In this document: positions 34,029 through 42,598 of the stretch, piece by piece
How positions within the stretch are numbered: the stretch's first letter is position 1
Layout of the letters: every line of letters begins with the position of its first letter
From: FACHB-1406 sp034189065
Lineage (GTDB): Bacteria; Cyanobacteriota; Cyanobacteriia; Cyanobacteriales; Spirulinaceae
Length of the DNA stretch: 64,000 bases
Assembly: GCA_034189065.1 (NCBI GenBank)
Contig: JAXHVQ010000010.1
Coordinates: 6,289 to 70,288, forward strand
Direction of reading: 5' to 3'
Program-made: the position numbers and the translations under genes
The notes under the pieces: model-generated
Database searches by the model: none
What the model saw: only the letters and a program-made list of their open reading frames with translations
Told to the model about the DNA's origin: nothing

Positions 34029-34784
34029 GTGGGACAGAAGATTCATCCAAGGGGCTTTCGTCTCGGCATTACGAAAGATCATCGCTCTCGCTGGTATGCC
34101 GATACTAAACGCTATCCCGAACTTTTACAAGAAGACCGCAAAATTCGACAATACGTCGAACAAACGCTCAATAGAAATCCCAATCAAGGTAAAAACCAAA
34201 CCTATGCCGGGATATCTGAGGTACGCATCGAGCGCAAAGCCGACCAAATCGACCTGGAAATTCACACCGCCCGTCCCGGGGTGGTTGTGGGTCGCGGCGG
34301 CAGCGGCATCGAATCGCTGCGCGCCGGGTTGCAGGAATTTTTGGGCGGCAACCGCCAAATTCGCGTCAACGTCATTGAAGTTTCTCGCGTGGATGCCGAT
34401 GCTGGGCTGATTGCTGAGTATATTGCCCAACAGTTGGAGCGACGGGTTTCGTTTCGGCGCGTTGTGCGTCAGGCGATTCAACGGGCAGTTAAAGCCGAAG
34501 TTAAGGGGATTAAAATTCAGGTGAGCGGGCGGCTCAACGGGGCTGAAATTGCCCGTACCGAGTCCACGATGGAAGGAAGCGTTCCCCTTCATACGTTGAG
34601 GGCGGATATTGATTATGCCTACCGAACGGCGTTGACCATCTACGGGATTTTGGGTATTAAAGTCTGGGTCTTCAAAGGAGAAATTATACCCGGTCAAGAA
34701 GAAGCAACGCCGACTGCTGCCCCAGCGCCCACCGCTCGCCGACAGCAGCGCCGCCGACAGCAATTTGAGGATCGCTCGGAATAG
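34029..34784 (+). CDS. rpsC: 30S ribosomal protein S3
   Basis: 251 aa, GTG 34029. MGQKIHPRGFRLGITKDHRS starts the protein; the KH domain has VVVGRGGSGIESLR. S3 lines the mRNA entry tunnel and helps helicase activity. A basic Ala/Pro/Arg-rich tail of about 30 residues (AAPAPTARRQQRRRQQ) extends past the core, a milder version of the tail on L29 four genes on. Confidence 0.96.
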   Translation: MGQKIHPRGFRLGITKDHRSRWYADTKRYPELLQEDRKIRQYVEQTLNRNPNQGKNQTYAGISEVRIERKADQIDLEIHTARPGVVVGRGGSGIESLRAGLQEFLGGNRQIRVNVIEVSRVDADAGLIAEYIAQQLERRVSFRRVVRQAIQRAVKAEVKGIKIQVSGRLNGAEIARTESTMEGSVPLHTLRADIDYAYRTALTIYGILGIKVWVFKGEIIPGQEEATPTAAPAPTARRQQRRRQQFEDRSE

Positions 34785-34794
34785 TTATTGGTTA

Positions 34795-34884
34795 TTAGTC
34801 ATTGGTCATTAGTCACGAGTGGCTACCCTTCCAAGGACGAAGGACAAAAGATAAAGGACGAAGGACAAAGGACAAAGGACAATT
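34795..34884. repeat. Two heptamer arrays between rpsC and rplP
   Basis: ATTAGTCATTGGTCATTAGTC-type heptamers (34795-34816) followed by AAGGACA-type heptamers (34850-34881). The last AAGGACA unit acts as the likely ribosome site of rplP. TTGGTCA is a known cyanobacterial STRR heptamer. Confidence 0.75.
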
Positions 34885-35304
34885 ATGTTAAGTCCCAAAC
34901 GTACAAAATTTCGCAAACAACAGCGCGGGCGCATGAGGGGTTTGGCTACTCGAGGCTGTAACCTCAACTTCGGCGACTTCGGCATCCAAGCCATCGAACC
35001 CGGTTGGATTACTGCCCGTCAAATTGAGGCTTCCCGTCGTGCCATGACGCGCTACGTCCGTCGGGGCGGTAAAATTTGGATTCGTATTTTTCCCGATAAA
35101 CCGGTGACGATGCGCGCGGCTGAAACGCGCATGGGTTCGGGGAAAGGGTCTCCCGAATTTTGGGTCGCCGTCGTTAAACCCGGACGAATTATGTTTGAAA
35201 TGGCAGGCGTTTCTGAGGAAATTGCGCGCGAAGCCATGCGCTTGGCAATGCAAAAGTTGCCGATCGCGACTAAGTTTGTCACCCGCGATGAGGAGTACAC
35301 TTAA
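34885..35304 (+). CDS. rplP: 50S ribosomal protein L16
   Basis: 139 aa, ATG 34885. MLSPKRTKFRKQQRGRMRG and RVFP-type core PVTMRAAETRMGSGKGSPEFW are typical. It binds near the A-site tRNA elbow in 23S. The Shine-Dalgarno sequence is provided by the repeat array in front of it. Confidence 0.97.
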   Translation: MLSPKRTKFRKQQRGRMRGLATRGCNLNFGDFGIQAIEPGWITARQIEASRRAMTRYVRRGGKIWIRIFPDKPVTMRAAETRMGSGKGSPEFWVAVVKPGRIMFEMAGVSEEIAREAMRLAMQKLPIATKFVTRDEEYT

Positions 35305-35307
35305 ACG

Positions 35308-35673
35308 ATGGCATTTCCCAAGATTCAAGACGTTAGAAAGCTCAACGACGAAGAACTCAGCGAAGAAATTTTGAGCGCCAAACGGAAGTTGTTTGAATTG
35401 CGCTTGCAACAGGCGACTCGTCAGTTGGAAAAACCTCACCAGTTTAAGCACCTCCGCCATCGTATCGCTCAAATGCTGACGGTGGAGCGCGAACGCCAAA
35501 TCGAAGCGAAACTCAAAGCTCGAGCTGCTGCTGAGAGCGAACCCGCAACGCCTGCTGAGAGCGAGCCTGCAACGCCTGCTGAGAGCAAAGCTGCAACACC
35601 TGTGGAAGAGGCAGCAACGCCCGCTGAGAGCGAACCCGCAGCAACCGTAACAGCAACCGCAGAAGAGGAGTAA
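35308..35673 (+). CDS. rpmC: 50S ribosomal protein L29 with repetitive acidic C-terminal tail
   Basis: 121 aa, ATG 35308, three bases after rplP. Residues 1-73 are a normal two-helix L29 (LRLQQATRQLEKPHQFKHLR). Residues 74-121 are an Ala/Glu/Pro/Thr-rich tail made of five ESEPATPA-like octads encoded by about 24-bp tandem repeats. L29 is usually 60-80 residues. L29 stands beside L23 at the tunnel exit, so the tail could reach nascent-chain factors; that is inference. The frame is open and continuous with rpsQ, so it is not a misread. Confidence 0.93.
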   Translation: MAFPKIQDVRKLNDEELSEEILSAKRKLFELRLQQATRQLEKPHQFKHLRHRIAQMLTVERERQIEAKLKARAAAESEPATPAESEPATPAESKAATPVEEAATPAESEPAATVTATAEEE

Positions 35674-35679
35674 ACCCCA

Positions 35680-35928
35680 ATGGCAGTTAAAGAACGAGTG
35701 GGTTTTGTGGTGAGCGACAAGATGCAAAAAACCGTTGTCGTCGCCATCGAAAACCGCTCTCCCCACCCCAAATACGGCAAAATTGTTGTCAAAACCAAGC
35801 GCTATAAAGCCCACGACGAAGACAATCAATGCAAAATTGGCGATCGCGTCCGCATTCAAGAAACCCGCCCCCTCAGTCGGACTAAGCGCTGGATGGTTGC
35901 TGAAATTTTGAGTTCGGCTAACCGGTAA
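35680..35928 (+). CDS. rpsQ: 30S ribosomal protein S17
   Basis: 82 aa, ATG 35680. VGFVVSDKMQKTVVVAIENR and VRIQETRPLSRTKRW are diagnostic. An early 30S body assembly protein with an OB fold. Six bases behind rpmC. Confidence 0.97.
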   Translation: MAVKERVGFVVSDKMQKTVVVAIENRSPHPKYGKIVVKTKRYKAHDEDNQCKIGDRVRIQETRPLSRTKRWMVAEILSSANR

Positions 35929-35997
35929 GAGCGGGCGAATGCACGATTAGCGTAAAAAGTCAAGTTCTATATATTCGCCCGAAGGAGGAGGGTTCCA

Positions 35998-36366
35998 GTG
36001 ATTCAACAACAAAGCTATCTCAATGTCGCCGACAATAGCGGCGCAAAAAAACTAATGTGTTTGCGGGTTCTCGGTAAAGGAAATTGCCGTTACGCTGGCA
36101 TTGGCGATGAAATTATCGCCGTGGTTAAAGATGCCATTCCCAATATGGGAGTCAAAAAATCCGATGTCGTGCGCGCCGTTGTGGTGCGAACGCGCCAATC
36201 CCTGCGTCGGGGAAGCGGGATGACGATTCGCTTCGACGACAATGCGGCGGTGATTATCAACCCCGAGGGAAATCCGAGAGGGACTCGCGTATTCGGACCG
36301 GTGGCTCGAGAATTGCGCGATCGCAACTTTACCCGAATTGTTACTCTCGCTCCGGAGGTACTTTAA
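35998..36366 (+). CDS. rplN: 50S ribosomal protein L14
   Basis: 122 aa, GTG 35998 with a strong GGAGGAGGG upstream. MIQQQSYLNVADNSGAKKLM and RGTRVFGPVARELR are typical. Forms an inter-subunit bridge and is the docking site of the silencing factor RsfS. Confidence 0.97.
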   Translation: MIQQQSYLNVADNSGAKKLMCLRVLGKGNCRYAGIGDEIIAVVKDAIPNMGVKKSDVVRAVVVRTRQSLRRGSGMTIRFDDNAAVIINPEGNPRGTRVFGPVARELRDRNFTRIVTLAPEVL

Positions 36367-36726
36367 ATGGCTAAAACCAAAAAATCGGCAAAAAGTCAAC
36401 CCCAACGCTACAAAATGCACGTCAAACAAGGCGACACCGTACAAGTAATTTCCGGTCGCGACAAGGGCAAAGTGGGAGAAGTGGTGAAAAGTTTTCCCAC
36501 TAAAAGCAAAGTTGTGGTTAAAGGAGTCAACGTTAAAACCAAGCACGTGAAGCCTCAACAAGAAGGAGAATCGGGCAGAATCGATACCTTTGAAGCGCCG
36601 ATTCATAGCTCCAACGTTATGCTCTATTCTAATAAAGAAAAGGTCGCCAGCCGCATTTGTTATACCTTTGGCGAGGACGGTCGCAAAGTGCGGATGCTTA
36701 AGAAAACTGGCGAAATTATTGACTAA
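36367..36726 (+). CDS. rplX: 50S ribosomal protein L24
   Basis: 119 aa, ATG 36367 immediately after the rplN stop. The KOW motif GDTVQVISGRDKGKVGEVVK is intact, followed by GVNVKTKHVKPQQEGESGR. An assembly initiator at the tunnel exit. A heptamer-array spacer of about 190 bp follows. Confidence 0.97.
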   Translation: MAKTKKSAKSQPQRYKMHVKQGDTVQVISGRDKGKVGEVVKSFPTKSKVVVKGVNVKTKHVKPQQEGESGRIDTFEAPIHSSNVMLYSNKEKVASRICYTFGEDGRKVRMLKKTGEIID

Positions 36727-36817
36727 TGGGTGATGGGTTTAAAGTTCAGAGGGATAAGCGATCTGTGACGAGTTCAGAGGAATTGGCGATCGGCGATCTT
36801 GCTTGTTTTTACGACTC

Positions 36818-36880
36818 CCAATTCTGAATTCTCCTATTCTTCCATTCTGAATTCTTCTATTCTCCCATTCTGCCCAATTC
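36818..36880. repeat. ATTCTGA/ATTCTTC heptamer array between rplX and rplE
   Basis: About nine heptamers (ATTCTGA, ATTCTCC, ATTCTTC, ATTCTGC), the same family as the rplC-rplD spacer and 27064-27098. Confidence 0.7.
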
Positions 36881-36914
36881 TAGATTTCACGACTCAAATA
36901 GACTCGCTATAGCT

Positions 36915-37460
36915 ATGACTCAACCGTTGAAAACCCTGTACCAAGAAAAAATTGTTCCCAAACTGACCGAGCAATTTAACTATACCAATATTCATCAAGT
37001 TCCCAGAGTCATTAAAATTACAGTGAATCGGGGACTGGGAGAGGCGAACCAAAATGCAAAAGCCCTCGAATCGTCCATGAGCGAACTCTCGATAATCACC
37101 GGTCAAAAGCCCGTCGTCACGCGCGCAAAAAAGGCGATCGCGGGCTTTAAACTCCGAGAAGGAATGCCCGTCGGACTCATGGTGACGCTCCGTTCCGAAC
37201 GGATGTACGCCTTCCTCAACCGCTTAATCGGTATAGCCCTCCCCCGCATCCGCGACTTTCGCGGCGTAAGCCCCAAAAGCTTCGACGGTAGAGGAAATTA
37301 TAGTTTAGGCGTTAGAGAACAAATTATCTTCCCCGAAATCGATTACGACAGCATCGACCAAATTCGAGGTATGGATATTTCAATTATTACCACGGCGAAC
37401 ACCGATGAAGAAGGTCGCGCCCTACTCAAAGAGATGGGAATGCCATTCCGAAATAACTAA
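36915..37460 (+). CDS. rplE: 50S ribosomal protein L5
   Basis: 181 aa, ATG 36915. VPRVIKITVNRGLGEA, TGQKPVVTRAKKAIAGFKLR and the C-terminal DEEGRALLKEMGMPF are typical. It binds 5S rRNA and contacts P-site tRNA. Confidence 0.97.
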   Translation: MTQPLKTLYQEKIVPKLTEQFNYTNIHQVPRVIKITVNRGLGEANQNAKALESSMSELSIITGQKPVVTRAKKAIAGFKLREGMPVGLMVTLRSERMYAFLNRLIGIALPRIRDFRGVSPKSFDGRGNYSLGVREQIIFPEIDYDSIDQIRGMDISIITTANTDEEGRALLKEMGMPFRNN

Positions 37461-37489
37461 GCCCGATTGAAGGAGGAAAACAAAGGAAC

Positions 37490-37891
37490 ATGGCAACAAA
37501 CGATACCATTTCAGATATGCTCGTTCGCCTTCGCAATGCGGGGGCAGTTCGACACGCAACAACTGCAATTCCCTCAACTCGAATGACGCGCAGTATCGCC
37601 AAAGTGCTAAAAGAAGAGGGCTACATTGGCGATTACGAAGAAGTTGGCGAAGGAGTCAAAAAAGAATTAAGCGTCGCACTCAAATACGTCGGCAAAAACC
37701 GACAGCCCTTAATCCGCCGCCTCAAGCGCATCAGCAAACCCGGTTTGCGTGTGTACAAAAATAGTAAAGAATTGCCTCGAGTTCTGGGGGGCATTGGCAT
37801 CGCAATTATTTCCACCTCCAGCGGCATTATGACCGATCGCGAGGCGCGACGACAGGGAATTGGCGGCGAAGTCCTCTGTTATATCTGGTAG
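37490..37891 (+). CDS. rpsH: 30S ribosomal protein S8
   Basis: 133 aa, ATG 37490 after AAGGAGGAAA. NDTISDMLVRLRNAG and GLRVYKNSKELPRVLGG and SSGIMTDREARRQGIGGEVL are present. In E. coli S8 represses the spc operon. No rpsN (S14) lies before it, so S14 is encoded elsewhere, as in other cyanobacteria. Confidence 0.97.
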   Translation: MATNDTISDMLVRLRNAGAVRHATTAIPSTRMTRSIAKVLKEEGYIGDYEEVGEGVKKELSVALKYVGKNRQPLIRRLKRISKPGLRVYKNSKELPRVLGGIGIAIISTSSGIMTDREARRQGIGGEVLCYIW

Positions 37892-37953
37892 CGCCCTCCC
37901 TCGATCCTGCGAATTTCCAACGAAATCAAAATCGACAAGGAGTAATGTAAATT

Positions 37954-38508
37954 ATGTCTCGTATCGGCAAACGCCCGATTCCCCTTCCCGATAAAGTGAC
38001 GGTGGAAATTGACGGGCAAAGTGTCAAAGTCAAAGGGCCCAAAGGAGAACTCCAACGAGTCCTAACCGAACAAGTGAGCGTCGAACAAGAGGGCAACGCA
38101 ATCAACGTCCTGCGCCGGGATGACTCTCGCGTCGCCCGCCAGCGTCACGGCCTCTCGCGTACCCTGGTGGCTAATATGGTCGATGGGGTGTCTAGCGGAT
38201 ATACCAAACGCCTCGAAATCCAAGGCGTAGGCTATCGCGCCCAAATGCAGGGCAAAACCCTGGTTCTCAACGTCGGCTACAGTCACCCGGTGGAAATCGA
38301 ACCGCCCGACGAGATTCAGTTCGACGTTCCCAAAGAGAGTCGGGGCTTGCAAGTCACCGTCAGCGGTATCAATAAGGAATTAGTCGGCGATATGGCAGCC
38401 AAGGTTCGCGCCGTCCGCCCGCCGGAAGTGTACAAAGGCAAAGGCATTCGCTACCAAGGCGAATACGTTAGACGCAAAGCAGGTAAGACTGGTAAAGCTA
38501 AGAAGTAG
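37954..38508 (+). CDS. rplF: 50S ribosomal protein L6
   Basis: 184 aa, ATG 37954. MSRIGKRPIPLPDKVTVEI and KGKGIRYQGEYVRRKAGKTG are diagnostic. Lies near the sarcin-ricin loop where elongation factors bind. Confidence 0.97.
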   Translation: MSRIGKRPIPLPDKVTVEIDGQSVKVKGPKGELQRVLTEQVSVEQEGNAINVLRRDDSRVARQRHGLSRTLVANMVDGVSSGYTKRLEIQGVGYRAQMQGKTLVLNVGYSHPVEIEPPDEIQFDVPKESRGLQVTVSGINKELVGDMAAKVRAVRPPEVYKGKGIRYQGEYVRRKAGKTGKAKK

Positions 38509-38520
38509 AAGTAAAGAGTT

Positions 38521-38883
38521 ATGAAGCGAACGCGCAGAGAATTAACCCAGCGCCGTCACAAACGACTGCGCAAAACCGTGAGCGGAACGGGAGAACGCCC
38601 TCGTTTGGCTGTTTTTCGCTCCAACCAACATATTTACGTCCAGGCCATCGACGATACCCAACATCGGACGCTGGTGGCTGCTTCGACCCTAGATCCCGAA
38701 GTTAAGGCGAGTTTGAGTTCGACTTCGACGCGCGAAGCTTCGGCAGCCGTCGGGCAATTGATTGCCAAGCGCGCGATCGCCCAAGGCATCCAAAAGGTCG
38801 TCTTCGATCGCGGGGGCAACCTCTACCACGGTCGCGTTCAAGCTCTAGCCGAAGCCGCTCGCGAAGGTGGGCTAGACTTTTAG
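38521..38883 (+). CDS. rplR: 50S ribosomal protein L18
   Basis: 120 aa, ATG 38521. RRHKRLRKTVSGTGERPRLA and VVFDRGGNLYHGRVQALAEA are typical. A 5S rRNA-binding protein of the central protuberance. Confidence 0.97.
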   Translation: MKRTRRELTQRRHKRLRKTVSGTGERPRLAVFRSNQHIYVQAIDDTQHRTLVAASTLDPEVKASLSSTSTREASAAVGQLIAKRAIAQGIQKVVFDRGGNLYHGRVQALAEAAREGGLDF

Positions 38884-38946
38884 AAAGTCACGCTACCCTT
38901 ATAATGTTCCGAAGCAGTTGATTATTATAGCACTCCCAGAAATCCT

Positions 38947-39468
38947 ATGGCAAAACAACGAAAAAAAAGCCGAGCTAAAGAAAAAGAATCCAACTTCCAA
39001 GAACGGGTGATTCAAATCCGTCGGGTGAGTAAGGTAGTTAAAGGCGGTAAAAAACTCAGCTTCCGCGCCATTGTCGTCGTCGGCAATGAAAAAGGTCAAG
39101 TGGGCGTGGGTGTCGGGAAGGCGAGCGATGTAATCGGTGCCGTGCGCAAGGGCGTAGCCGACGGGAAGAAGCAATTGATTGAAATTGCTTTAACCAAGGC
39201 GAACTCAATTACCCATCCCATTCATGGCGTTGCGGGAGGCGCGAAAGTGATGATGCGTCCGGCTGCACCCGGGACGGGGGTAATTGCAGGGGGAGCCGTG
39301 CGTACCGTTTTAGAATTGGCAGGGATTCAAAATATTTTAGCCAAGCAACTGGGTTCTAATAATCCTCTGAATAATGCCCGGGCTGCCATCGACGCTTTGG
39401 AAACCTTACGCACGTTCTCCGAAGTTGCCCAAGAACGAGGCATTCCCCTCGAACAGCTTTACGCTTAG
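38947..39468 (+). CDS. rpsE: 30S ribosomal protein S5
   Basis: 173 aa, ATG 38947. FQERVIQIRRVSKVVKGGKK and SFRAIVVVGNEKGQVGVGVG (dsRBD-like part) are intact. Affects decoding accuracy and mRNA entry. No rpmD (L30) follows, consistent with its absence from cyanobacteria. Confidence 0.97.
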   Translation: MAKQRKKSRAKEKESNFQERVIQIRRVSKVVKGGKKLSFRAIVVVGNEKGQVGVGVGKASDVIGAVRKGVADGKKQLIEIALTKANSITHPIHGVAGGAKVMMRPAAPGTGVIAGGAVRTVLELAGIQNILAKQLGSNNPLNNARAAIDALETLRTFSEVAQERGIPLEQLYA

Positions 39469-39473
39469 GATGT

Positions 39474-39505
39474 GAAGGCAGAAGGCAGAAGGCAGAGGGC
39501 AGAAG
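39474..39505. repeat. AGGCAGA heptamer array between rpsE and rplO
   Basis: Four GGCAGAA heptamers, one with a substitution, directly after the rpsE stop. Confidence 0.7.
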
Positions 39506-39607
39506 GTTTGAAGCTTAGAAAGTGCTAAAGCTTAGTCGTTAGATTAATAGAGGGTTTACCCCGCCCTCGTCTACGAGTTATCTAGAACATCAACAAGAAG
39601 GAGCGAT

Positions 39608-40057
39608 ATGAGAATTCACGACGCGGTTCCCAAAAAAGGTTCCCGCAGACCCCGCCGTCGGGTCGGTCGCGGCATCTCCGCCGGTCAAGGTGCCAGTTGT
39701 GGCTTTGGGATGCGCGGACAAAAGTCGCGATCGGGTACGGGAACGAAACCGGGCTTTGAAGGGGGGCAAATGCCCTTGTATCGGCGCGTGCCGAAGCTCA
39801 AGCATTTTACGGTTATCAATCCCAAAAACTACACGGTTATTAACGTCGGCCAACTGTCCGAGTTAGATGCCAATACGGAAGTGACCCGCGAGCTGCTATT
39901 GGAAAAAGGCTTAGTTCGTAAAGGTCGCGGCGCGTTAAAAGTCCTCGGCGATGGCGAACTCAATGTCCCTTTGCAAGTTAAAGCGGTGGCGTTTACAGCG
40001 AGTGCTAAAAGCAAAATCGAAGGCGCAGGGGGTCAGTGGGAAGTTATTAGTTCGTAG
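39608..40057 (+). CDS. rplO: 50S ribosomal protein L15
   Basis: 149 aa, ATG 39608 after AAGAAGGAGCG. The N-terminal glycine-rich GRGISAGQGASCGFGMRGQK-type segment that threads into 23S rRNA is intact, and GGQMPLYRRVPK follows. Late 50S assembly. Confidence 0.97.
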   Translation: MRIHDAVPKKGSRRPRRRVGRGISAGQGASCGFGMRGQKSRSGTGTKPGFEGGQMPLYRRVPKLKHFTVINPKNYTVINVGQLSELDANTEVTRELLLEKGLVRKGRGALKVLGDGELNVPLQVKAVAFTASAKSKIEGAGGQWEVISS

Positions 40058-40345
40058 TTCCGTTCGTTCGTAGTAGGCGCTTCAGCGCCTATATGGAGGC
40101 AGGCATCAATAAACCTTACAGCCCGAAACAAGGAGGGTTTCATGATTTTCGATTTTAATCGCTGTTTTACGAATAATTGTGCCCACCTAATTACCAACCC
40201 TCTTGCTTGGGCGCTAAACCCTTTATTGGCGCTGAAGCGCCTACTACCAACCACTTGGCGCTGAAGCGCCTACTACCAACCATTTTTTTAAGAATAACTT
40301 AAGATCGATAGAGATAAGCCATTCGCGTGTTAAAGGAAATTTTTC
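40058..40345. repeat. GGCGCTGAAGCGCC hairpin repeats between rplO and secY
   Basis: AGGCGCTTCAGCGCCT occurs at 40075-40090. A 29-bp unit TTGGCGCTGAAGCGCC + TACTACCAACCAC is tandemly duplicated at 40226-40254 and 40255-40283. The last hairpin is followed by TTTTTTT, so it may act as a partial terminator inside the cluster. Confidence 0.75.
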
Positions 40346-41668
40346 ATGGTCGTCAGTCGCGATAAAACGCCAACAGCGCAAGAAACGTTTATGCAAATGG
40401 CCCAAGCCGCCGGTTTGCGAGGTCGAATCCTTATTACCATCGGCTTGCTCATTCTCGTGCGCTTTGGCGTTAAAGTTCCCGTACCGGGCATCGACCTCGA
40501 TGCTTTTGCCCAAGCGGTTCGAGGGAACTCCGTTCTCGGTTTTATAGATATCTTTTCAGGGGGCGGTTTAACCGCACTCGGCGTTTTCGCCCTCGGGATT
40601 TTACCGTTTATTAATGCCTCGATTATTATTCAGCTCCTTACGGCTGCTTTGCCGTCGTTGGAGAATTTGCAGAAAAATGAGGGGGAAGCCGGACGGCGCA
40701 AAATTTCTCAAATTACGCGCTACGTCGCCTTAGGTTGGTCGATTATTCAAAGTTTTGCCATCACCCTCGGTTTGTTGCGACCCTATGCGGTTAACGACGG
40801 ACCGATGTTTGTCATTGAAACCGTTCTCGCTTTGACAGCGGGCTCGATGTTCGTGATGTGGATTTCTGAGTTGATTACCGAGCGCGGAATTGGTAACGGA
40901 GCATCTTTGTTGATTTTTGTCAATATTGTCGCCGTTTTGCCGCGAACGCTGGGAAATACCATCGAGTTTGCCCAACAAGGAGGACGAGAAGCCGTGGCGC
41001 AAGTGGTCTTTCTGTTGCTGATCTTTTTGTTCACGATTGTGGGCATTGTCTTCGTTCAGGAAGGGACGCGACGCATTCCGATTATTTCTGCCCGCCGTCA
41101 AGTTGGGAAGCGCCTCTATCGGGAACGGAAGAATTATTTACCACTGCGCCTCAATCAAGGGGGCGTGATGCCGATTATTTTTGCATCGGCGGTATTGATT
41201 TTACCGGCTTCGTTAGCGGGGTTGCCGATTTTCGCGCAAGCAGGCGGTGCGAGTCAGGTGTTGCAAAACATCGCCAATTCACTTCAGCCGGGTCGATGGG
41301 CCTATGTTTTGGTGTACCTGGTGTTAATCGTGTTTTTTAGCTATTTCTATGCGTCGTTGATTGTGAATCCGGTGGATATGGCGCAAAACCTCAAGAAAAT
41401 GGGGACGAGCATTCCGGGGATTCGACCGGGGAAAGCGACGAGCGAGTACCTCGAAGGGGTGTTAAACCGTTTGACGTTCTTGGGTGCGGCGTTTTTGGGT
41501 ATTGTGGCAACGGTGCCGACAGCGGTGGAAAGCGCGACGGGAGTCCAAACGTTGCGAGGCTTTGGGGCAACTTCCCTGCTGATTTTGGTGGGGGTTGCGA
41601 TCGATACGGCTAAGCAAATTCAAACTTATGTGATCTCTCAGCGCTATGAGGGAATTGTGAAGCAGTAA
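40346..41668 (+). CDS. secY: Preprotein translocase subunit SecY
   Basis: 440 aa, ATG 40346. Ten membrane helices by hydrophobicity. GVKVPVPGIDLDAF, the plug region GGGLTALGVFALGILPFINA, the cytosolic loop EGTRRIPIISARRQVGKRLY, and NPVDMAQNLKKMGTSIPGIR are conserved. Forms the Sec channel of the plasma and thylakoid membranes with SecE and SecG. Preceded by a repeat-filled spacer. Confidence 0.97.
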   Translation: MVVSRDKTPTAQETFMQMAQAAGLRGRILITIGLLILVRFGVKVPVPGIDLDAFAQAVRGNSVLGFIDIFSGGGLTALGVFALGILPFINASIIIQLLTAALPSLENLQKNEGEAGRRKISQITRYVALGWSIIQSFAITLGLLRPYAVNDGPMFVIETVLALTAGSMFVMWISELITERGIGNGASLLIFVNIVAVLPRTLGNTIEFAQQGGREAVAQVVFLLLIFLFTIVGIVFVQEGTRRIPIISARRQVGKRLYRERKNYLPLRLNQGGVMPIIFASAVLILPASLAGLPIFAQAGGASQVLQNIANSLQPGRWAYVLVYLVLIVFFSYFYASLIVNPVDMAQNLKKMGTSIPGIRPGKATSEYLEGVLNRLTFLGAAFLGIVATVPTAVESATGVQTLRGFGATSLLILVGVAIDTAKQIQTYVISQRYEGIVKQ

Positions 41669-41794
41669 GGTGGATTCGTAATTCGTAAGGGTTGGGGACG
41701 TTTGCGGATTGCGAATTTACGCTTGATGAGAAGTTAGTCGGAACGTTACTCGACCGGGAACTCTCGGCAGAAGGCAAAAGTGACGATTCAAGGC

Positions 41795-41831
41795 GAAGGA
41801 CGAATGACCAATGAGCAATGACCAATGAAAA
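41795..41831. repeat. CAATGAC heptamer array before adk
   Basis: GAATGACCAATGAGCAATGA and neighbouring heptamers run right up to the adk ATG. Confidence 0.7.
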
Positions 41832-42389
41832 ATGGCAAAACGATTGATTTTTTTGGGGCCGCCGGGAGCGGGGAAGGGAACCCAAGCCCAACAGTTGGCG
41901 GAGTCGATGAGTATCCCGCATATTTCGACGGGGGAAATTTTGCGCTCGGCAATTGCCTCGGCAACGCCGTTGGGAACAAGGGCGAAGGCTTACGTGGATG
42001 CGGGGGAGTTGGTTCCCGATGCGTTGATGCTCGATTTGATTCGCGATCGCCTCGCTCAACCCGATGCCCGAGAGGGCTGGATTCTCGATGGGTTTCCGCG
42101 CAATGTCAGCCAAGCGGAATTTTTGGATAAACTTTTGAGCGAACTCAAGCAACAAACCGATTGCGTATTGAGTTTGACGGTTCCCGATGAGGTACTGATT
42201 GCTCGCTTGTTGGGACGGGGACGCAGGGACGACAGCGAGGAAACCATTCGCCGCCGTTTGGAAGTGTATCGGGAACAAACAGCGCCCGTTAACGACTTTT
42301 ACCAAAAGCGCCAGGTTTTGCACGGGGTAAACGGCGATCGCTCGCCCGAAACGGTGACAGCGGCGCTGAGGGAGTTGGTCGAGGCTTAA
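41832..42389 (+). CDS. adk: Adenylate kinase, short-lid form
   Basis: 185 aa, ATG 41832. The P-loop is FLGPPGAGKGTQAQ, then ISTGEILRSAI, LDGFPRNVSQAEF and GRGRRDDSEETIRRRLEVY. The long zinc-type lid is missing, giving the short (about 185 aa) version found in many cyanobacteria. Interconverts ATP+AMP and 2 ADP. Confidence 0.95.
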   Translation: MAKRLIFLGPPGAGKGTQAQQLAESMSIPHISTGEILRSAIASATPLGTRAKAYVDAGELVPDALMLDLIRDRLAQPDAREGWILDGFPRNVSQAEFLDKLLSELKQQTDCVLSLTVPDEVLIARLLGRGRRDDSEETIRRRLEVYREQTAPVNDFYQKRQVLHGVNGDRSPETVTAALRELVEA

Positions 42390-42598
42390 ATTTCAGTTCG
42401 GAAGGAGGCTTTTAGGGGAGAACGTTCAAGCGCTTTCTCCTTATTGTGTCGTCTTTATCGGCGATGTTGTTAATTTTTGCTAAAATGTAGTCGAAGCGGC
42501 GGCAAAATAGATTATGATTTGACCGTTTTTGAACGAAGATCGTCCCTTTTGTCACCGAGACTCCAGCAAGAGCGTTAGTACCATAAGCGAGAAGAAAA

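Noticed and set aside
34888..35859. 323-codon minus-strand open frame across rplP-rpmC-rpsQ
   Set aside because: Antisense to three certain ribosomal genes, and its Cys/Arg-rich product is a shadow of the rpmC repeats.
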